Below, in pieces: positions 10,981-22,076 of a stretch of DNA of 64,000 nucleotides. Position 1 is the stretch's first letter, and each line of letters starts with the position of its first letter. The DNA is from Diphasiastrum complanatum. Lineage: Eukaryota > Streptophyta > Lycopodiopsida > Lycopodiales > Lycopodiaceae. The position numbers and the translations under genes were made by a program. A model generated the notes under the pieces. The model saw nothing but the letters and a program-made list of their open reading frames with translations, was not told the origin of the DNA and ran no database searches. The stretch covers positions 71,713,617-71,777,616 of the forward strand of contig CM055095.1 of NCBI GenBank assembly GCA_029204225.1. Direction: 5' to 3'.

Positions 10981-11579
10981 GGGAGAGCAGAAGCAGGAGT
11001 AGGAGTCGCAGCCCAATAGCATCTCAGGAAGATCCGGCCATTCAGCGTGAAGCTGAGGAGGACATGGCCCATACAGCAGCTGCACAGGAGGACCAGACTG
11101 AGCAGCAACAGCAAGAAGACCAGCAGCAGCAGCAGGACCAGCAGCAGCAGCAGCCACCATGACAAAAAATCCCTTCACCTACGGCAACTGAGCGGGAGGA
11201 AACAATGAAGTTCCTAGATGAGGAGCTTGCGGCATTGGGTGAGTTGCCGGTTCTGAATGATTCTTTCTTCGACCCATCATTTCCACCAGCAATGGGCATG
11301 GACACAACAAATTTAGGCATATCGGGGGACACCACACCCAGTGTGTCACCTCCAAGTCACGGCCCGGTGATGGGTCTGATGATGTCATTGCTAGTGGGTG
11401 GTTCTAATGATGGCACCCCGATGTCGCACACAACAAGGATGAAGCAGAAGACGACCCATAGATGGTCAGAGAGAGGAGCACACGAGCGAAAGAGAAAGAA
11501 TCCTCGCAAGGCAGGCTCTACGCCTTTGTACTTCACGTCAGCAGTTTTCCCTTCGAGTACCTCGAATGGCCTCGTTTGA
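10890..11579 (+). pseudogene. Unrecognised gene C: RE/RS-rich and Gln-rich protein with one in-frame TGA
   Basis: A single plus-strand frame runs from 10890 to the TAG at 11577. It encodes (RE)n from the microsatellite, an Arg-Ser run (ESRSRSRSRSP, from 10983), an acidic and Gln-rich tract of D/E/Q (11040-11159), a TGA at 11160-11162, then an acidic segment starting MKFLDEELAALGEL (11205), a Gly/Met/Ser-rich middle, and a basic patch (RKRKNPRK, about 11490). RS and poly-Gln composition is common in nuclear RNA- or chromatin-associated proteins, but no domain is recognisable. There is no clear ATG before the repeat; in-frame TGA codons at 10884 and 10887 close the frame upstream. It is convergent with gene B, only 22 bp apart. 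The single TGA could be a CGA-to-TGA change. Confidence 0.4.
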
Positions 11580-11601
11580 ACTGGTGGTGGTTGAAGCATT
11601 T

Positions 11602-12411
11602 TCAATTGGCAAAGCACTCTTGCTCGGTGGTGTCCGTGTCATCCCCGATCATCTTCTCATACGTGTCGTCAGGCTGGGTGTGGTCGAAAGTGGAACTGCC
11701 ATTCTGCAAATTTATCAATGTTGCCAGCATCTCATCTTCTCGCAAGCCGAGAATATGTTGCAAGTCATGCATGAACACATACTCCTACCCATCAATGATG
11801 ACTGGAGCAAGGCCATGGATTCGAAGCACGACATCATTGGACTCATCTATGTCTTCTAGCTCCGCTGATGTGGATGCACATGTTGCCTCTTGCGTAGCCA
11901 AGACTGCTTCGTGCTCCGCAGATAAATCTTTCTCTTCAACCGGGTCGTGCATCTCGTTCACTAGCTCACTAGGATTGTGTTTTTTGCTGGCCACAGTCGT
12001 TGGAAACTCATTAAGCAAAAAAATAACAGTAATCTCATCGGATAGAAACTTCTTTCCTACACTTTCAAGATCAAAAATTTTCAGCTGATCCTTGGTCAGC
12101 TCCAAGTAATGATTGTTACCCAAGTAACTAATAAATTTGTTGAGATGAGCAATAAAGGGTCTATCTCCTTTCCATATATAAGTAAGCAAGTTATATGGAA
12201 TCCACATGATAGTTGAGCCGGGAATTTGTATGGCATAAGGCTTCAAAGTTTCATCTATATACTCACTCACATACGTGAATGCATCCGTATTAGCCCGTAG
12301 AGTGGCAAGCATGTCTATTCTACTGGTAAACATACAATAAATACGATCTAACTGATCTAAAAACTATGTGGGGGCTAGCAGATTGGCCAGCTCTATTTTA
12401 GAGGACGACAT
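11602..12411 (-). pseudogene. Unrecognised gene B: 269-codon frame broken by two TAG codons
   Basis: On the minus strand a frame opens with ATG at 12411 (MSSSKIELANLLAPT) and closes with TGA at 11604-11602. It is interrupted only by TAG at 12366-12364 and TAG at 11787-11785. The middle (12333-11788) has no domain that I can name. The part after the second TAG (EYVFMHDLQHILGLREDEML) is in the same frame and looks coding. The C-terminal half is acidic. A TATA-like box lies about 125 bp upstream. Both TAG codons could derive from CAG by deamination at a methylated CHG site. It is tail to tail with gene C and parallel to gene D. Confidence 0.45.
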
Positions 12412-12658
12412 TGTTATGCAACTAAGAACGCTAATTGACCAGCAAACTAGTAGTCTAATTGAACAAGACAAGCTAAATTACGAGGAAAGAAATTTCAACA
12501 AAGCAAGAAGTGACAACAAAATGAAAACCCCCACTCTTATATAGAGGGACGTGTTTCCAAAAATAGATATTAGCAATTTCTATTTATAGCAACAATCCAA
12601 TTCGTCAGTAATATTTATCACAAAGGAATATTCAAATTACAATTCAACATAAATTGCT
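12412..12658 (-). promoter_or_regulatory. Intergenic promoter region of gene B with TATA-like box
   Basis: The 247 bp between genes D and B contain, on the minus strand, CTATATAAG at 12544-12536, about 125 bp before the ATG at 12411. That is a plausible core promoter. Nothing else is recognisable. Confidence 0.4.
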
Positions 12659-15361
12659 CTATTCCATCTCATCAATTTTCGTAGCTTCTCTAGCGCTGTT
12701 TTCCAAAACATTGGATGTTGGTGTCCTCGGCATCCATCTCTTTCCAACTCGGACTCTAGACATCCTCCATTCTTGATGCCTTGTTCTAGCATTAGAAGAT
12801 TGCCATGCTGTCTTTCTGACTGAATTTGAATTGGAGATCATTGAACTCAACTCTTCAGTTCTTGTGTTTTGAAAGTGTCCTCGGCCCAAAACTCCTCTGT
12901 AAAACCATTGGAATATCTCAACCAATGCATTGCTAAGACCCTTTCCTCCACCATGTCGTGAATTTTTGAAATATGCAGCCTTTGCCCTGTAATGACTATT
13001 TTCCGTGCCTTGCGTATTCCAAATAGCTAATGATCTGTAGGTTTTCATAAACCAAGATCCATGAGCATAGAAGATGTGTTGTTCATAGAAAATTTGTATT
13101 AGTTTGAATTTTTACAAATACATAAATACGAAAGTAAAAAATATGAGACACACATACCATATAGTGAGTTATGTGTGTTTCTCCCCATGCATCGATCATC
13201 AATTCAGTAAATGTTTTGACTTCTCTTGCGTATCTATCCAAATCTTCATCTGTCACAATCTTTTTGTTGATAGTTTGTGACAAAGCGTCAAATGCTTGCC
13301 AAACCTTGGCACGTGTACTTGCCATGAAAGGATCTGAGCCAATATTTGTTGTGCATTGACATATTTTCTTCTAGTACTCCCATTCAACACTGCTTTCACG
13401 TGTAGTATGATTTGACAATAGGTGTCTCGCTTTCGCACCACCCATTGAAAATTTTGCTGAAACATCTTGCGTTTTTCCACTCATCTCAACATCTTTGGTA
13501 AGACTCATGTGGCCCCCATGCAATTCCATATCGGATAAAATTATCTCTAGATTTCTAATGCTAACATCTGCTCTAAATTTGGGCTGCATGTTCCATGCGT
13601 AACAACAATGCAAAAATAATAATTTGTCCAGTATTCGTAATTCACCATGCATTGTGCAAAAATGGACTCTTTCGAGAGGAATGTTCAACACAGGACTCCA
13701 AGCTTTTTCTAGATTGTGCCTATTTGGTGCAAGATATTGGTTGCAATTCAAAATACTTTTGTTCCGCCCAGATTCAAACATAAAATTCTTTGCATTTGCA
13801 TTGAGACCACAACTGTACATGCATTTCAAAGTCTTCAAATCAGCAGCTAGGTGCCATTCTACAACGAAGCTTTCTCCTTCAACATTGAGCAATTTGCCTT
13901 CATTTTGTGCATGTATTATCTTAGATATACTACATTTTTCAAATAGCCACTCCAGTATGTTGTGAGACTCCTTAGGAACTTCAAATGCAACTATCCACCA
14001 TATGTGATTTTCGGATTGCACGCTAAATTCTTTACAATAACTTCCGCCAAACTGTTGCAATTCACAATTCATCAAGGTGATTGTGACACGTTCAAGTTTA
14101 CGCCCTTTTACGATTTTTGCTTCGTCCAACTTAATAACAAATATAACTTTACCTCCGCAATCTGTAAAACAAAAATTTCATTATGAAAACATATTAGTTG
14201 AAGAAAAGCACCATTTGTTCTAACTTCGTAATGTCGGATCATCATCGCTTGGACCTTTTCCAGATCTAAGAATATATTATTTCCTTGATGATAATGAAAA
14301 CATGTCGGAGATCCTTTCTTCTTATTGGGTACTGTAAAAGAATCCTCAATATGTTGAAACTCTCCTAATTCAGAGGGCAAAATCGAATTGGATTCTCGTT
14401 TTGGCGGATTCAACAAGTTTATAAGTAGGTATTATTTGATGGCATTTTAACCCATTTTTGTCAGAGCGTTTCATATACTTTTTCAAAGCTCTATACCCCT
14501 TGCGACTCACACCTCCTTGGTCACATGCGTACACCATCTCTTTAACATTTGGATTTGGCTTGAACTTGTCAACTAGCTTTTTTGCAATTCTCAGGCGAAT
14601 TGAATCACTTGTTTCATCTTCCACAATCTTAATCAAATCTTTACCCTTCAAAAAATGTTTCATATATTTTTCGGCAATAAAATCTTTTCCAACCGTCTTT
14701 TTCAAGAACTCTTTTGTGTCCCTCATACGTCTTTTACTGGCACCACCACCTGGTGCCAAAGCTTCTAATTTGGGTCTCTTAGTGTTTTCATTTTGTGCTT
14801 GCTAATCCATCAAGACTCTACACTTTCGTTGTAAGCCATATATTGTCTCTGAAATATACTGATTGAATATTGCAATTCTTCAATTTTTGCGACAGAACTG
14901 GCAAGCTCTATTTTCAAACCATTTGTCTCCTGCTCCAATTTCATTTTTATTCCATGCAATGACTTTAAATTGTCATTCATACTCAAGATATGAATGTTTT
15001 CCGTATTTGCCAATGTCTCAGCTTGGATTCTTCGAGAATCCATTGCTTGACAATAGCCAAGCAGTCCATTCCGACCATCCCCAACGAACCTTAACAAACT
15101 ATGTACATCAAAAAATTTAGGAGGAGCATCTACCAGTGGATTACGAGGGTATAAATCACCTCTTACCCATAGGTCAATATGTTTTTTGCCTTCTAATCTC
15201 CAACAATGCATGTCATACGGATTTAAGTTATACCCCATGCAGCTTTGGTGGTCGCATAATCCTTCTCTAACTTCACATGTAAGTGATACTTGGTTGTCAT
15301 TTTGAAGATGTCGAATTTCCCAAAAGAATCTATGTAGAACTTCACAATATACCTTAATCAA
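12659..15361 (-). pseudogene. Unrecognised gene D: large multi-exon protein, candidate divergent DDE-type transposase
   Basis: Minus-strand coding blocks in order: 15355-14810 (VYCEVLHRFFWEI.., with CxxHxxCxG near the start and a coiled-coil-like end), a block open to 14370 (KRPKLEALAPGGGASKRR.., basic), 14416-14160 (LLNPPKRESNS.., FHYHQGNNIFLDLEK), 14156-13371, 13360-13155 and 13079-12659. The core block starts after an acceptor at 14157 (TTTTACAG) and carries VIFVIKLDEAKI, then WHLAADLKTLKCMYSCG, then VHFCTMHGELRI. The acidic residues map to 14126, 13841 and 13643, a D-95-D-65-E layout like RNase-H-fold transposases. The last block has FYAHGSWFM and AIWNTQGTENSHYRAK. Frameshifts fall near 14815, 14395 and 13350. 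No true ATG begins the first block. The family looks real, but I cannot name it. Confidence 0.5.
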
Positions 15362-15681
15362 ATGGTGTCAAAGTTCAATGTGATATAACCATGATATAAG
15401 CTTTATTAGGCATATACTAGTTTCCATCCCTAGGGTCCTATTGTAGTTAGGACAATGAAAGGTCGTCCTATACTAACCCTACTCTAGTTGTAATTTGTAA
15501 CTTACCTATTAGTTGCCTATTATAGTCTATGCAAATAACCTACAATAGTCTTTGAAAATGAGACCTACATTTAGGCCTTAACTCTTGCTCACCTTGTATG
15601 GTAACCCAAGGTAAAGGTGCCACGTAGGATTGATTAGCACTAAATTAATTATGACTAGAAAACTTGTTTAGGCAAGGAAGA

Positions 15682-15706
15682 GGCCCTTTTGAGTCCAAAA
15701 AGGGCC
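15682..15706. repeat. Palindromic hairpin, inverted match of 8458-8486
   Basis: The sequence ggccctttt-gagtcc-aaaaagggcc forms a GC-capped hairpin. Its reverse complement, with the flanking attag and ctcttc, matches 8455-8490. The two hairpins therefore bracket the A-D gene block in opposite orientations. Weak similarity continues for about 30 bp (cataattaatt..gctaatca). Confidence 0.7.
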
Positions 15707-16000
15707 CTAATGCAGTTAGACAAAGCGATAAGAGAGTCAGATAGAAATGAAATAGCAAAGCATGCAACACTAACAAAGATCGGAACACAACAATAAGACA
15801 ATAGTCGATTTAGATTGATATGTATGAAAATACAAGTCAGATGGATGTTATGAGCACAAGACAATTGCGGGCGAAACCACGTGCTCATAAAGCTAACTAT
15901 GTTCTGTAAAAGCTATGAGCTTATTATTGACAATCAATCTGAAAGAAAGAATCGATGCATGAAAGCATCTACTGTGTCTTTCTCTAATGATCTTGATATG
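15700..16000 (-). mobile_element. Gypsy LTR fragment (same family as 60730-61040)
   Basis: Strings such as gagcacaagacaattgc, the gttagacaaagcgataagag region and agctaac..tgttctgtaa recur in the same order at 60770-60990, inside the LTR of the chromodomain Gypsy element. No coding part of that element accompanies this copy. Confidence 0.6.
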
Positions 16001-16349
16001 ATCATTGCATATAGTTGATTAAAATTGTTATCTCTATATAAAATTTACAATTGTGTAGATGTATGTACACAAAGGTGGCGTGGAGCCGTTGCACCGTCTG
16101 GAGTAGATCATGGCAGCTATCGTCATTGTCCAAGTACTTGCACAGTACAAAAAGTGGGCATGAGAAGGCTTTTACTATTCCGAGTTGAGCGCATCACTGG
16201 CGATAATTGATAAAGTCGATAAGTTGGTTGCCACTTGTCTTCAATAATAGAGCATTTCTGCAGACTGTGCGACAATGCATGTAAAACTGTAACAATATGA
16301 ATGAAACTATATTAACGTGGGATTTAGGAGAGTAGAGAAATAAATCCAA
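16001..16349. other. Unassigned spacer
   Basis: No gene recognised. The right end (aaatccaaca at 16338-16347) resembles an LTR terminus, but no partner was found. Confidence 0.3.
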
Positions 16350-16351
16350 CA

Positions 16352-16861
16352 CTGCCTGCAGACAGAAACATCATCGACTGCAATTGGATCTTGAAGATCA
16401 AATACAAAGCAGATGGCAACATCGATAGAAGAAAAGCTCAACTCGTGGCGAGAGGGTTCTCACAAACTCCCAATGTTGACTACTTTGAAACCTTTAGCCC
16501 GATGGTCAAACATACTTCTATTCGACTGCTACTATCATATGATGTTGCACCAATCTTGAGGTACACCAGATGGATCTAAAAACAACATTCATTAATGAAG
16601 TTATCGAAGAGGACATCTACATGGTCGACAGCAAGCCAGAAGGCTATGTCCTAAATGGTCAAGAAGACCAAATATACAAACTCCATAAAGCCTTGTATAG
16701 TCTGAAGCAATCTTCCAAAGTCTAGTTCCATCGAATCAACACACATTTCTGTAGAGCTTGGTTCAAATCAATCACGGATTTGAACCAAGATCTGCATACT
16801 ATATTGCTTGTTTCAAGGTTGTCCGTCAATTCTTTGTCATCATCATGTTATACGTAGATGA
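16352..16861 (+). mobile_element. Copia reverse transcriptase fragment ending at YVDD
   Basis: A decayed RT N-terminal half: RNIIDCNWILKIKYKADGNIDR, then ARGFSQTPNVDYFETFSPMVK, then LYSLKQSSKV, then MLYVDD at about 16846-16863. Stops and frameshifts are present. It joins the LTR at 16862 directly at YVDD, so the rest of RT and RNase H was lost before or during the event that created the shared LTR. Confidence 0.8.
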
Positions 16862-17662
16862 TGTCAGAAATGGTGAACTCCTGCAACTTTGCCGTGACGC
16901 AAAAGTCAACGTGCCTTGACTCGAAGGTCGAACGATTTGCGAAGATCAAACAATTCACGAAAGTCAACGTGTCTCAAGGACAAACGAGTGATGAACGATT
17001 CGCGAACCATTCGCGAAAATCAAACATGCCTCCAGGACCGCAAAAACTGCAAAGCGATGCAAAACGAAAAGAAACAAAAGAAACGAAAGGAAACAAAAGA
17101 AACGAAAGGGAATCTTTCACGCTGCCAACTGGCAGTTCAACGGGCTTGGAGTCTTAAACTTCACGCCTAGCTGAAACGGGTAGCAACAACGGAGAGTAAC
17201 TGATTAGTTGATTAACATTAACTACTCTTGTAATTCTCTGTTTAGCTATCTTGTAAACTCCACACAGTGGAGATAAAAACTATTCTTCTGGATCATAATA
17301 GATACAGAGAGTGTGTGTGAGTAGGGCAAAAAAGAAAAAGACTAGAAATGAAACAGTTGTGCATGAAAGTCTGCCAACGAGTAGAACACAACGAAAGAGC
17401 AGAGCGTCAGGCCGCCAACGAGCGAGACACTAACCATCTCGCTCTAAAAATTAAACTGATAATTGATTGCTCTATTTTTGTGCATCTCCTTGTCTACCAC
17501 GGTCTTAATTACTAGAATGAAATCCGTTCTGTGATGTGTAGTCGCGTGTCTAGGTTCCTGTGATGTGTAGTCGCGTGTCTAGGTTTCTATGAGCTTTCCG
17601 CACAAAAAAAAATTCAAAGAATCAAAATCGTTCATGACAATGAAACAAAACCGTTCGCGACA
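16862..17662 (+). repeat. 5' LTR of Copia element C (also 3' LTR of the fragment to its left)
   Basis: It starts TGTCAGAAATGGTGAAC, matching the 3' LTR start at 21556, and ends ..GTTCGCGACA directly before a primer site at 17663, giving about 800 bp. The first 460 bp match 21556-21995. It holds a 29-bp tandem duplication at 17529-17586 (ctgtgatgtgtagtcgcgtg..). It is preceded directly by the 3' part of another copy. Confidence 0.8.
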
Positions 17663-17674
17663 TGGTATCAGAGC
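17663..17674 (+). other. Copia primer binding site
   Basis: TGGTATCAGAGC follows the LTR end exactly, marking the start of the internal region. Confidence 0.92.
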
Positions 17675-20600
17675 TGACAGGTTATCTCTACTGATATCTA
17701 AGTAGTCATTTTCTAGACAACACAATATGGCTACAATGATCTAGACAAGAGTAGCAATCAGTCTTGATGGCGCAAATTATAGGATATGAAAATTCAAAAA
17801 CACTGCTAAAGGGCGAAGGCATCTGGTCGGTGACTGAACTCTCAGAGGTGTAGCCTCCAGAGGGACAACCCGAGGAGAGCTGAATGGATTAGAAAGGATG
17901 AGCGTGCAATGGCGATCATCATTTTGTCCATCAATGAAGACCTACTCATGCAGATTGAAGACTGCGAAAACAGCCATGCAGCATGGGAAAGATTGAAACA
18001 GAAGTACGAAGTGAGGACTACAGCTTCAGTGATGCATTTTCACAATTAGCTACAATCCATATGATGGGATGACAACCAGTTAGATCGGCACATTGAGAAG
18101 ATCATAACGATCTTCGCTCAACTCGCTGCATTAGGACAGGAGCACCACAACAGTTGATGTACTTCATGAAGTCTCTGCCAACGTCCTATCAACCGTTGAG
18201 AATGCTCATACTGAGTCTACCAGATATGACATTCGACAAAGCAATCAGTCTTGTCGTTGATATGAGACTGATGAGGGACAAACGAGAAGGAAGCAGTGAT
18301 CAAGAGAAGGCCCTCTTCACGAAAGGAAGGAAGAAAAACAAGAACAAATCCAGATTCGAGAAGACAAAGTCCTTGAATCAACAATCTTCTTCATGTAATC
18401 ACTGTCACAAACCAGGCCATACAACCAACAAATGTTGGTTCAATCCAGCAATACCTTGCATGCACTACAAGAAGAAGAGGCACTCTTCATATGATTGCAG
18501 ATTCAACCCAAAAAGAAAGAACAAGCCTGAAAAAGCAAATGATGCAGAGTCATCCAAGGATGCTGATAGAGGTGATGAAGCCTTCACAATACTTGATGAA
18601 GCTTCAACGAGCTACACTGAACAATACTACGATGTAGTCATTGATTCAGGAGCAACATCACACATCACTTGCAAAAAAAAAATCCTGATCGATTTCAGAG
18701 AACTCAAAAATAACAGAGCAGTGATTCTAGGTGATGGGAGCAAATACGATGTCAAAGACATCGGGACTCTACAACTATGAACACTGTCAGGTCAAGTAGA
18801 GCTGCCAGGAGAACTCTACGTGCCTTCACTAAGAAAAGATCTATTATCAGTCCCCAAGATGGCAGATCTTGGCATTCGAGTTTTGTTCAACGGCAACAGA
18901 TGTCGCATGATCGAGAAAAATACAAACAAATTGCTGGCGGTTGGATGCAGAGAAGGAAATCTCTACCAAGCCAAGATAATCAGCAACTCTGATAGCATAT
19001 TAAATGCATCAGAAAATGAAGATCGACTCTGGCATAGAAGAATGTATCATCTGAACATGAAGATCCTGTATGACATGTGTAAGAAAGACATAGTCACAAG
19101 TCTTAAGATATCAAGACCCGATACTGAGTTTTGCGAAGCCTATTAGAAAGGCAAACAGGATTGAAATCCATTCACACATGAGGAAAAAAGAGCCAAGGAA
19201 GTTCTTGAGCTCGTCCACTCATGTTTGTGGACCAATGAAAATGAATTCACTCTCAAGATCGAGGTACTTCTTGACATTCATAGATGACTACAGCCGGATG
19301 ACTACGATTTACTACTTAAAGAAGAAATCTGAAGTATTTGATTCCTTCAAAAAGTTCGTGGCATTTGCAGAGAGACACACCTCAAAGAAGATATAGACCA
19401 TCAGATCTGACAATGGAGGTAAATACAAGAGCAAAGAATTTTCAAAATTCTGCCAAGAACAAGGGATCGAGCATCAGTTCACTCCTGCATACACACTAGA
19501 ATATAAACAGAACGCTAGTCGAAGGAGCCAGATGCATGATGGCACAGGCTCAATTGCCAAGTCAATTCTGGGCTGAGACAATAGCTGCAGTTGTACTTTT
19601 GCAGAACAGATCAACAACGACAGCGCCAAAAAAAATAAGACACCATACGAAATGTGGACAGGTAGAAAGCCTGATCTCTCATATGTACGTGTGTTTGGAT
19701 GTGCAGCATACAAGCATATTCCAAAAGAAAAAAGAAGCAAGCTCGATGATAAATCAGAGCAAAGGTCGGGTACTCGAACGGAACACAAGTGTACAGGCTC
19801 TACAACCCAACCACGAAAAAGGTTGTTTCGAGGAGAGATTGTAAAGTTCGATGAGTCCACATTCCCTGGACTAAAAGATGAAAGAGGCCATGAGATCTTC
19901 ACACTACTGCCAATTCATGAGGGAGATCGAGGACAGACGTCAAATCAGAATGCTGAGCAACAGACTCCAGAGCAGCAAGAAGCAGAAGATCAACCCCACG
20001 AACAAGAAACGTTTGAGCAGTCACAAAACGAACCCAAAAGGTCAACAAGACAAATAATACCTCTAGACCGTTACACTGACAATCTTTAGTGGAGCAAAGA
20101 CATGCAATTCGAGTACTACAGCTTCACTAAAGAGCCAACAACATATCAAGAAGCTATCCAGAGTCTAGAGGGAAAATTCTGGAAGTAGGCAATGTTAGAG
20201 GAGATCGAGTCAATGAGGCGAAACAAGGCATGGACACTAGAGCCACTGCCAGAAAACAGAAAGATCGTCGACTGCAAGTGGGTATATAAGAAGAAAATGA
20301 AATCAGATGGTACCATTGGCCGTTACAAAGCAAGACTTGTCATGAAGGGCTACACATAGAGATATGGTGTTGATTATTTTGACACATATTCGTCGATGGT
20401 CAAGATGACAAACATACGACTACTCCTTGCATACGCCACACAACACAATCTGGAAATTTACCAGATTGATGTGAAGACAGCCTTTCTCCACGGAGATCTA
20501 GAGAAGGAAATCTTCATGAAGCAACTTGAAAGATTTGAAGACCGAGACAATCGACAATATGTCTGTCAGTTGTAGAGATGCATCTATTGTCTAAAACAAG

Positions 20601-21555
20601 CATCACGAGCTTGGTATAAAAAGTTTGATAGTCTTCTGAAGTCTCTAGACTTCAATCCTACACAACGAAATGCCTCGAGCTGGAGATCAGAAGAGATCAA
20701 ACAAAGGGCGAAATGAACTTGAGTCAGTTTGAATATGCCAGAAAGGTGTTCAAGCAGTATCACATTTTGGACTGCAAAGAAAAGACCACAACAATGATCG
20801 CTGGTGCCAAGCTGACAAAGCAGGATTGCCCAAAACAAAAGAGGAAGAATAGAAGATGGCAAGTATACCCTACCGAAACCTAATCGGTAGTCTGATGTAC
20901 CTTACAATTTGTACTAGACCCGATCTAGCTTCTCAATTTATGCCTTAAGCCAATTCTCTTCCAATCATGGCATGGCACATTGACAAATGGCAAAACGAAT
21001 CCTACAGTATCTGAAGGGTACCCAAAATATGGGATTAACCTACAGAGCTGAAAACGAAGGAAAAGGATTCGAGCTGCATTACTATAGTGATGCAAGCTGG
21101 GCGAGCTGCAAAAATGACAGCAAGTCCATAACTGGAGGATGTACCATAGCATGCGGAGCTACAATCAGCTAGATATGCAAAAAGCAAACCTTGGTAGCTC
21201 AGTCTTCTTGCGAAGCTAAATAGTCGCAGCTTCAAAGGTGACGAACGAGGTAGTGTGGCTGCAGATGATACTGGAAGCAATCGGGATACCACAAGGAGGA
21301 CCATGCACGATGATGATGCTCAAAGTGCCATTTATCTATCCCAAGATCATGTCTTTCATTCAAAGACAAAATACATACCTCTGAAGTACCAGCATATTCG
21401 AGATTTAATCTCGAAAGAAGAGCTCCAGGTCCAGTACATAAAATCAAAAGACATGATTGTAGATCAACTCACAAAGCCACTCGACAAGCCACTCTTTGCC
21501 AAGCAAAGAAAGGCAATTGGATTAAACATGCAAAGATACAAGGTTCAAGAGAGAG
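17675..21555 (+). mobile_element. Internal region of Copia element C (defective polyprotein)
   Basis: Gag begins at ATG 17727, but codon 6 is TAG (17742-17744). The gag end carries CNHCHKPGHTTNKC and a second knuckle with one Cys replaced by Tyr (CMHYKKKRHSSYDC), within 18154-18540. Protease has VIDSGATSH (about 18640). Integrase follows at 19000-19900: a broken HRRMYHLN motif, FIDDYSRM, TIRSDNGG, PDLSYVRVFGC. RT begins near 20270 (VDCKWVYKKK), with a stop in ARLVMKGYT.RYGVDYF, and QIDVKTAFLHGDL. An internal deletion near 20670 then removes the YVDD region, so RT cannot work. RNase H remains in pieces (DASWASCKNDSKSITGG, 21090-21140). The tail runs QLTKPLDKPLF to the LTR. Confidence 0.85.
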
Positions 21556-21995
21556 TGTTGGAAATGGTGAACTCCTGCAACTTTGTCGCGACACGAAAGT
21601 CAACGTGCCTTGACTCGAAGGTCGAACGATTCGCAAAGATCAAACAATTCGTGAAAGTCAACATGTCTCAAGGACGAATGAGTGACAAAAAATTCGCAAA
21701 CCATTCGCAAAAATCAAACATGCCTCCAGGACTGCAAAAACCGCAAAGTGATGCAACACGAAAAGAAACGAAAGAGAATCTTTCGCGCTGCCAACTGGCA
21801 GCTCAACGGGCTTGGAGTCTTAAACTTCACGCCCAGCTGAAACGGGTAGCAACAACGGAGATTAACTGATTAGTTGATTAGTGTTAACTACTCTTGTAAT
21901 TCTCTGTTTAGCTATCTTGTAAACTCCACACAGTGGAGATAGAAACTATTCTTCTGAATCATAATAGATACATAGAGTGTGTGAGAGTAGAGCAA
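21556..21995 (+). repeat. 3' LTR of Copia element C, truncated
   Basis: It starts TGTTGGAAATGGTGAAC and matches 16862-17320, then diverges at about 21990, so roughly 340 bp of the LTR are missing at the right. The chance of finding a target duplication is therefore lost. Confidence 0.8.
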
Positions 21996-22076
21996 TTTGC
22001 AACACTAATTGCACACACATGGCAGCCAAAACAGAGCATCTCCCCTGTTCCAAAAAAGATACCTAGCATATGGCCT

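Noticed and set aside
11602-11787. KilA/BRO-type DNA-binding domain in the gene B tail (FMHDLQHILGL)
   Set aside because: Only a handful of residues match; not enough to claim.
11785-12411. Stop codons as RNA-editing sites or alternative genetic code
   Set aside because: Such editing is known for plant organelle transcripts. This is nuclear sequence beside genes using the standard code, so C-to-T decay is simpler.
9011-15361. Polinton/Maverick element or virus insertion
   Set aside because: No DNA polymerase B, integrase, packaging ATPase or capsid block is visible.
21255-21869. 204-codon plus-strand frame as an independent gene
   Set aside because: It is the RNase H end of Copia element C read through into its 3' LTR.
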